DNA of 64,000 nt, from NCBI RefSeq assembly GCF_041530365.1, contig NZ_CP168034.1, positions 682,001 to 746,000 on the forward strand, given 5' to 3'. Shown in pieces: positions 61,162 to 64,000 of the stretch. The notes under the pieces were generated by a model. It was not told where the DNA came from and did no database searches. It saw nothing but the letters and a program-made list of their open reading frames with translations. Position numbers and translations under genes: made by a program. The stretch comes from Capnocytophaga sp. ARDL2. GTDB taxonomy: Bacteria; Bacteroidota; Bacteroidia; Flavobacteriales; Flavobacteriaceae. The first letter of the stretch is position 1. Every line of letters starts with the position of its first letter.

Positions 61162-61734
61162 ATGAAATTAATTGTACTATTTGGAAAACCAGGAGCAGGA
61201 AAAGGAACACAAGCAGCGTTTTTAAAAGATAAATACAATTTATGTCACATTTCAACAGGTGATATTTTCCGTTTCAATATCAAAAACGAAACAGAATTGG
61301 GGAAAAAAGCTCAAGAATACATCAATCAAGGACAATTGGTGCCCGATTCATTGACGATTAATATGTTGAAATCCGAAGTTGAAAAAAATATGGACAAAGC
61401 TGGATTTTTGTTTGATGGATTTCCACGTACAATTGCTCAAGCAGAGGCGTTGGATGAATTTTTATCTTCAATCAATCTTGAGGTAACTGGTACCGTAGGT
61501 TTGGAAGCAGAAGACGATGTATTGGTAGCTCGTATTTTGGAAAGAGGTAAAACTTCTGGAAGAGCAGACGACCAAGATGAAGCAAAAATTCGAACACGTT
61601 ATGTAGAATACAACGAAAAAACAGCACCGTTGATTGATTTTTACAAAGCACAAAACAAATACCATGCTGTAAACGGAATTGGTTCTATCGAAGAAATTAC
61701 TGAAAGATTGAGTAAAGTAATTGATAATTTATAA
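61162..61734 (+). CDS. adk: Adenylate kinase
   Basis: Adk (190 residues) interconverts AMP, ADP and ATP. The P-loop is GKPGAGKGTQAAFLKDKY (7-15 core), the AMP-binding part HISTGDIFRFNI, and the LID is the short form (GKTSGRADDQDEAKIRTR) without the four-Cys zinc insert. FLFDGFPRTIAQAEAL is conserved. Length fits the short type common in Bacteroidota. It is followed by an intrinsic terminator and obgE. Confidence 0.96.
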   Translation: MKLIVLFGKPGAGKGTQAAFLKDKYNLCHISTGDIFRFNIKNETELGKKAQEYINQGQLVPDSLTINMLKSEVEKNMDKAGFLFDGFPRTIAQAEALDEFLSSINLEVTGTVGLEAEDDVLVARILERGKTSGRADDQDEAKIRTRYVEYNEKTAPLIDFYKAQNKYHAVNGIGSIEEITERLSKVIDNL

Positions 61735-61754
61735 TCAGAAAAACAAAAACAATT

Positions 61755-61801
61755 CAAAATCTTATCTTCCTTTTTCAAAAAGAGATAAGATTTTGTTTTT
61801 T
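61755..61801 (+). terminator. Terminator between adk and obgE
   Basis: CAAAATCTTATCT (61755-61767) pairs perfectly with AGATAAGATTTTG (61783-61795), then T6. Confidence 0.9.
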
Positions 61802-61814
61802 AAAATAAAATATC

Positions 61815-62816
61815 ATGACAGAAGGAAATTTTGTTGATTATGTAAAAATATATGTTGCCTCTGGAAAAGGAGGAAAAGGTTCATCTCACTTACACCGAGA
61901 AAAATTCATCGAAAAAGGAGGACCAGACGGTGGAGACGGTGGTCGTGGTGGACACATCATCATCAGAGGTAATCAAAGTTTGTGGACTTTGCATCATTTG
62001 CGTTTCGAACGACACATCAAAGCCGGACATGGTGGCGACGGTGGTAGCTCGAGAAGCACAGGTGCAGACGGAGTGGACAGATACATCGATGTACCACTGG
62101 GTACCGTGATAAAAGACAAAGAAACAGGAGAATTTATCTTTGAAATCACCGAAGATGGTGAAGAAAAAATTCTTGCCAAAGGTGGAAAAGGTGGTTTGGG
62201 TAACTGGCATTTTCGCTCATCGACCAATCAAACGCCACGATATGCTCAGCCAGGATTACCAGGGGAAGAGTTGGATATCATCATGGAGTTGAAAGTATTG
62301 GCAGACGTTGGGTTGGTAGGATTTCCAAACGCAGGAAAATCGACCTTGCTTTCTGTGATGACTTCGGCAAAACCAAAAATCGGAGATTATCCGTTTACGA
62401 CTTTAAAACCCAATTTGGGAATTGTAGAATATCGTGATTTCAAATCATTTGTAATTGCAGATATACCAGGGATTATCGAAGGAGCTGCCGAAGGAAAAGG
62501 ACTCGGACATTATTTCCTGAGACATATTGAAAGAAATTCAACTTTGTTGTTTTTGATTCCAGCCGATACAGCCGACATTAAAAAAGAATACGAAATCTTG
62601 TTGGACGAATTGAGGAGATATAATCCCGAATTGTTGGACAAAGACCGATTGATTGCCATTTCAAAATGTGATATGCTCGACGACGAATTGAAAGCCGAGT
62701 TAAAAGAACAATTAGATAAAGAATTTGGCGATATGCCGTATTTGTTTATTTCTTCAGTAGCTCAACAAGGATTAATAGAATTGAAAGACACACTTTGGAA
62801 AATGATTAACAAATGA
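61815..62816 (+). CDS. obgE: Obg GTPase
   Basis: Obg (333 residues) is a GTPase for ribosome assembly and stress signalling. The N-terminal glycine-rich Obg domain (about 1-160) includes [17 protein letters not shown] and [12 protein letters not shown]. The G domain has [16 protein letters not shown] (near 168), [25 protein letters not shown] and SKCD. The third OCT domain found in Firmicutes Obg is absent, as in many Bacteroidota. It follows adk, a common neighbour in this phylum. Confidence 0.96.
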   Translation: MTEGNFVDYVKIYVASGKGGKGSSHLHREKFIEKGGPDGGDGGRGGHIIIRGNQSLWTLHHLRFERHIKAGHGGDGGSSRSTGADGVDRYIDVPLGTVIKDKETGEFIFEITEDGEEKILAKGGKGGLGNWHFRSSTNQTPRYAQPGLPGEELDIIMELKVLADVGLVGFPNAGKSTLLSVMTSAKPKIGDYPFTTLKPNLGIVEYRDFKSFVIADIPGIIEGAAEGKGLGHYFLRHIERNSTLLFLIPADTADIKKEYEILLDELRRYNPELLDKDRLIAISKCDMLDDELKAELKEQLDKEFGDMPYLFISSVAQQGLIELKDTLWKMINK

Positions 62817-62825
62817 TAAGATGTC

Positions 62826-62862
62826 AAAAAAACTGCTTCTAATCACTGAGGCAGTTTTTTTT
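62826..62862. terminator. Bidirectional terminator after obgE
   Basis: AAAAAAACTGC (62826-62836) pairs with GCAGTTTTTT (from 62851). A and T tracts on both sides also serve the minus-strand gene ending at 62877. Confidence 0.88.
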
Positions 62863-62876
62863 TATTTTAATATATT

Positions 62877-63221
62877 TTATTTCAACGGCATGGTCAATTT
62901 TTCAACTACCAAAAATGGAAAATATTGTTCCATAGTGTTACAAATGGGAATTTCTTCTTCTGTTGGCAATCTGAAATGTAAAAAGTGAGTTTCGTGAAAA
63001 TCTTCTGTAATTGGAGAATTTATCAAAGCAAAAACATTACCTGTTTGATTTTCTGGAATATTTTCCTCGGGATAATTCAATTGTACCAATACCTGATTTC
63101 CACAATGATTTGAGTTTAAATGAGTAAAATAAACTGCATTGTTTGGAAAGGGGTCGTTTGGTTCATCACACGAAAACATTGATGAAAATACAAAAAGTAT
63201 AAAAAATAATTAGGTTTTCAT
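62877..63221 (-). pseudogene. Lipoprotein gene with a nonsense codon in the signal peptide
   Basis: From ATG 63221 the frame reads MKT, then TAA at codon 4, then LFFILFVFSSMFSCDEPNDP in the same frame. Without the stop this is a textbook lipoprotein signal peptide with lipobox MFSC. The remaining 95 or so residues are open to 62877 (ending EKLTMPLK) and unrecognised. The stop is one change from AAA. Starting at the internal ATG (63179) would leave out the signal sequence. So the lipoprotein is probably not exported. Confidence 0.75.
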
Positions 63222-63236
63222 AATTGTATTTTTCTT

Positions 63237-63254
63237 CAAAGTTAATCAAAAATA
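63237..63254 (-). promoter_or_regulatory. -7 elements for the broken lipoprotein gene
   Basis: On the minus strand TAACTTTG (63237-63244) and TATTTTTG (63247-63254) both match TAnnTTTG, 15 to 25 bases upstream of ATG 63221. Confidence 0.5.
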
Positions 63255-63289
63255 TAGGTTAAATATATTTTCTACATCATAAAAAGTTT

Positions 63290-63297
63290 TATTTTTG
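63290..63297 (+). promoter_or_regulatory. -7 element for the bacilliredoxin gene
   Basis: TATTTTTG, exact match, 24 bases before ATG 63322. Confidence 0.6.
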
Positions 63298-63321
63298 TGG
63301 AAATAAATAAAAGTTAGAATT

Positions 63322-63732
63322 ATGTATCCACAAGAAATTGTTATTCCTATGCAAGAAGAATTGACTTCTGCAGGATTTCAAGCACTTCATACACCAGAAG
63401 AGGTAGAAACAGCATTGGCAAAAGAAGGGACTACTTTGGTTGTAGTAAACTCAGTTTGTGGTTGTGCTGCAAGAAATGCAAGACCAGGTGCCATTATGAG
63501 TTTGAACAATGCTAAAAAACCAAATCATATCGTAACCGTTTTTGCAGGTGTTGATAGAGAGGCAGTTGATGCTGCAAGAGAAAAAATGTTTCCATTTCCA
63601 CCGTCATCGCCTTCTATGGCTTTGTTTAAAGATGGAGAGTTGGTACACATGTTAGAGAGACATCATATCGAAGGTCATTCTGCTGATATCATCTCTGAAA
63701 ACTTGAAAGGAGCATACGACGAATTTTGTTAA
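63322..63732 (+). CDS. BrxA/BrxB family bacilliredoxin
   Basis: The 136-residue protein has the CGC active site NSVCGCAARNARPGA (Cys 46 and Cys 48) of the YphP/YqiW family. In Bacillus these enzymes remove bacillithiol from oxidised proteins; Bacteroidota members are known by sequence. The C-terminus PFPPSSPSMALFKDGELVHMLERHHIEGHSA is conserved. It is cytoplasmic, monocistronic, and convergent with polA across a terminator. Confidence 0.94.
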   Translation: MYPQEIVIPMQEELTSAGFQALHTPEEVETALAKEGTTLVVVNSVCGCAARNARPGAIMSLNNAKKPNHIVTVFAGVDREAVDAAREKMFPFPPSSPSMALFKDGELVHMLERHHIEGHSADIISENLKGAYDEFC

Positions 63733-63775
63733 TCTATAACAAAATCATATGTAAGAAGTGTTTTACTCCAAAAAA

Positions 63776-63808
63776 TAAAAAGGCAACCTAAATTTAGGTT
63801 GCTTTTTA
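63776..63808. terminator. Bidirectional terminator between the bacilliredoxin gene and polA
   Basis: GCAACCTAAA pairs perfectly with TTTAGGTTGC, flanked by A and T tracts. Confidence 0.9.
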
Positions 63809-63814
63809 GTTTTA

Positions 63815-64000
63815 TCAATGTGCTTCCAACCAATTGTCTCCAATTCCGATTTCTACTTCGAGGGGAACAATCATTTGGAAAGCGTTTTCCATTTCTTCTT
63901 TGATGAGTTTACTTGCTGTTTCGATTTCGCTTTTCGGTACATCAAACACCAATTCGTCGTGTACCTGTAGCAACATACGAGTTTGCAAGTTTTCGGTTTG
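63815..64000 (-). CDS. polA: DNA polymerase I, C-terminal fragment
   Basis: The last 61 codons read QTENLQTRMLLQVHDELVFD with motif C (QVHDE) of family A DNA polymerases, then VPKSEIETASKLIKEEMENA and the end GDNWLEAH. PolA fills gaps in repair and Okazaki-fragment processing. The gene runs off the right end of the window. It is convergent with the bacilliredoxin gene. Confidence 0.95.
   Translation of the reverse strand, partial: QTENLQTRMLLQVHDELVFDVPKSEIETASKLIKEEMENAFQMIVPLEVEIGIGDNWLEAH

Overview
The window is a chromosomal segment from a member of the Bacteroidota, most likely family Flavobacteriaceae; the genus cannot be settled by eye. It is AT-rich, start sites are preceded by the Bacteroidota -7 element TAnnTTTG rather than by sigma-70 boxes, one protein carries a type IX secretion (T9SS) C-terminal sorting domain, glutamine synthetase is the large GSIII type, and MurE has the meso-diaminopimelate motif DNPRxE.

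Layout. 1-161: start of a DPP IV-like peptidase gene, minus strand. 371-3222: ribosomal and translation genes rplM-rpsI, rpsB, tsf, with a structured leader before rpsB. 3348-6671: gpsA, a TerC-like membrane protein and a CoA-transferase. 7000-9075: secreted GEVED/FnIII protein with a T9SS tail. 9221-10840: ssb and a DUF445 protein. 11044-34307: the division and cell-wall (dcw) cluster mraZ-rsmH-ftsL-ftsI-murE-mraY-murD-ftsW-murG-murC-ftsQ-ftsA-ftsZ. It is preceded by a periodic GTG-repeat operator and interrupted by three blocks of accessory genes and one repeat-rich spacer. 34350-38265: radC, then haem genes hemD, hemC and hemA on the minus strand. 38499-43162: an AraC-type regulator, recA, gltX and asd. 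43360-44338: an intact IS982-family element with an 8-bp target duplication beside two decayed genes. 45542-50490: a cysteine-rich secreted protein, mutL, two rhomboid proteases and an EEP hydrolase. 50587-53976: a DUF3127 protein with a 21-bp tandem repeat, aat, dtd, a small membrane protein and tyrS. 54012-56226 (minus): two overlapping secreted-protein genes and a LuxC-like acyl-CoA reductase. 56312-63732: ferredoxin, prfC, GSIII, adk, obgE, a lipoprotein gene with a nonsense codon, and a bacilliredoxin. 63815-64000: C-terminus of polA, minus strand.

Most of the window is conserved housekeeping: translation, peptidoglycan synthesis and division, haem synthesis, DNA repair. The unusual parts are between these genes. 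They include the MraZ-type operator, the rpsB leader with competing pairings, a Fic gene bounded by 29-bp direct repeats with tandem palindromes behind it, and a second decayed Fic gene in the same cluster. They also include the DUF3127 protein that ends like an SSB tip while the local SSB has none, and a secreted protein with repeated KDKKSCC blocks. Eight genes look broken or inactivated by nonsense codons, one-base frameshifts or a lost catalytic residue. One of them is the essential gene murG, so some of the frameshifts may be sequence errors. I saw no tRNA, rRNA or CRISPR array.
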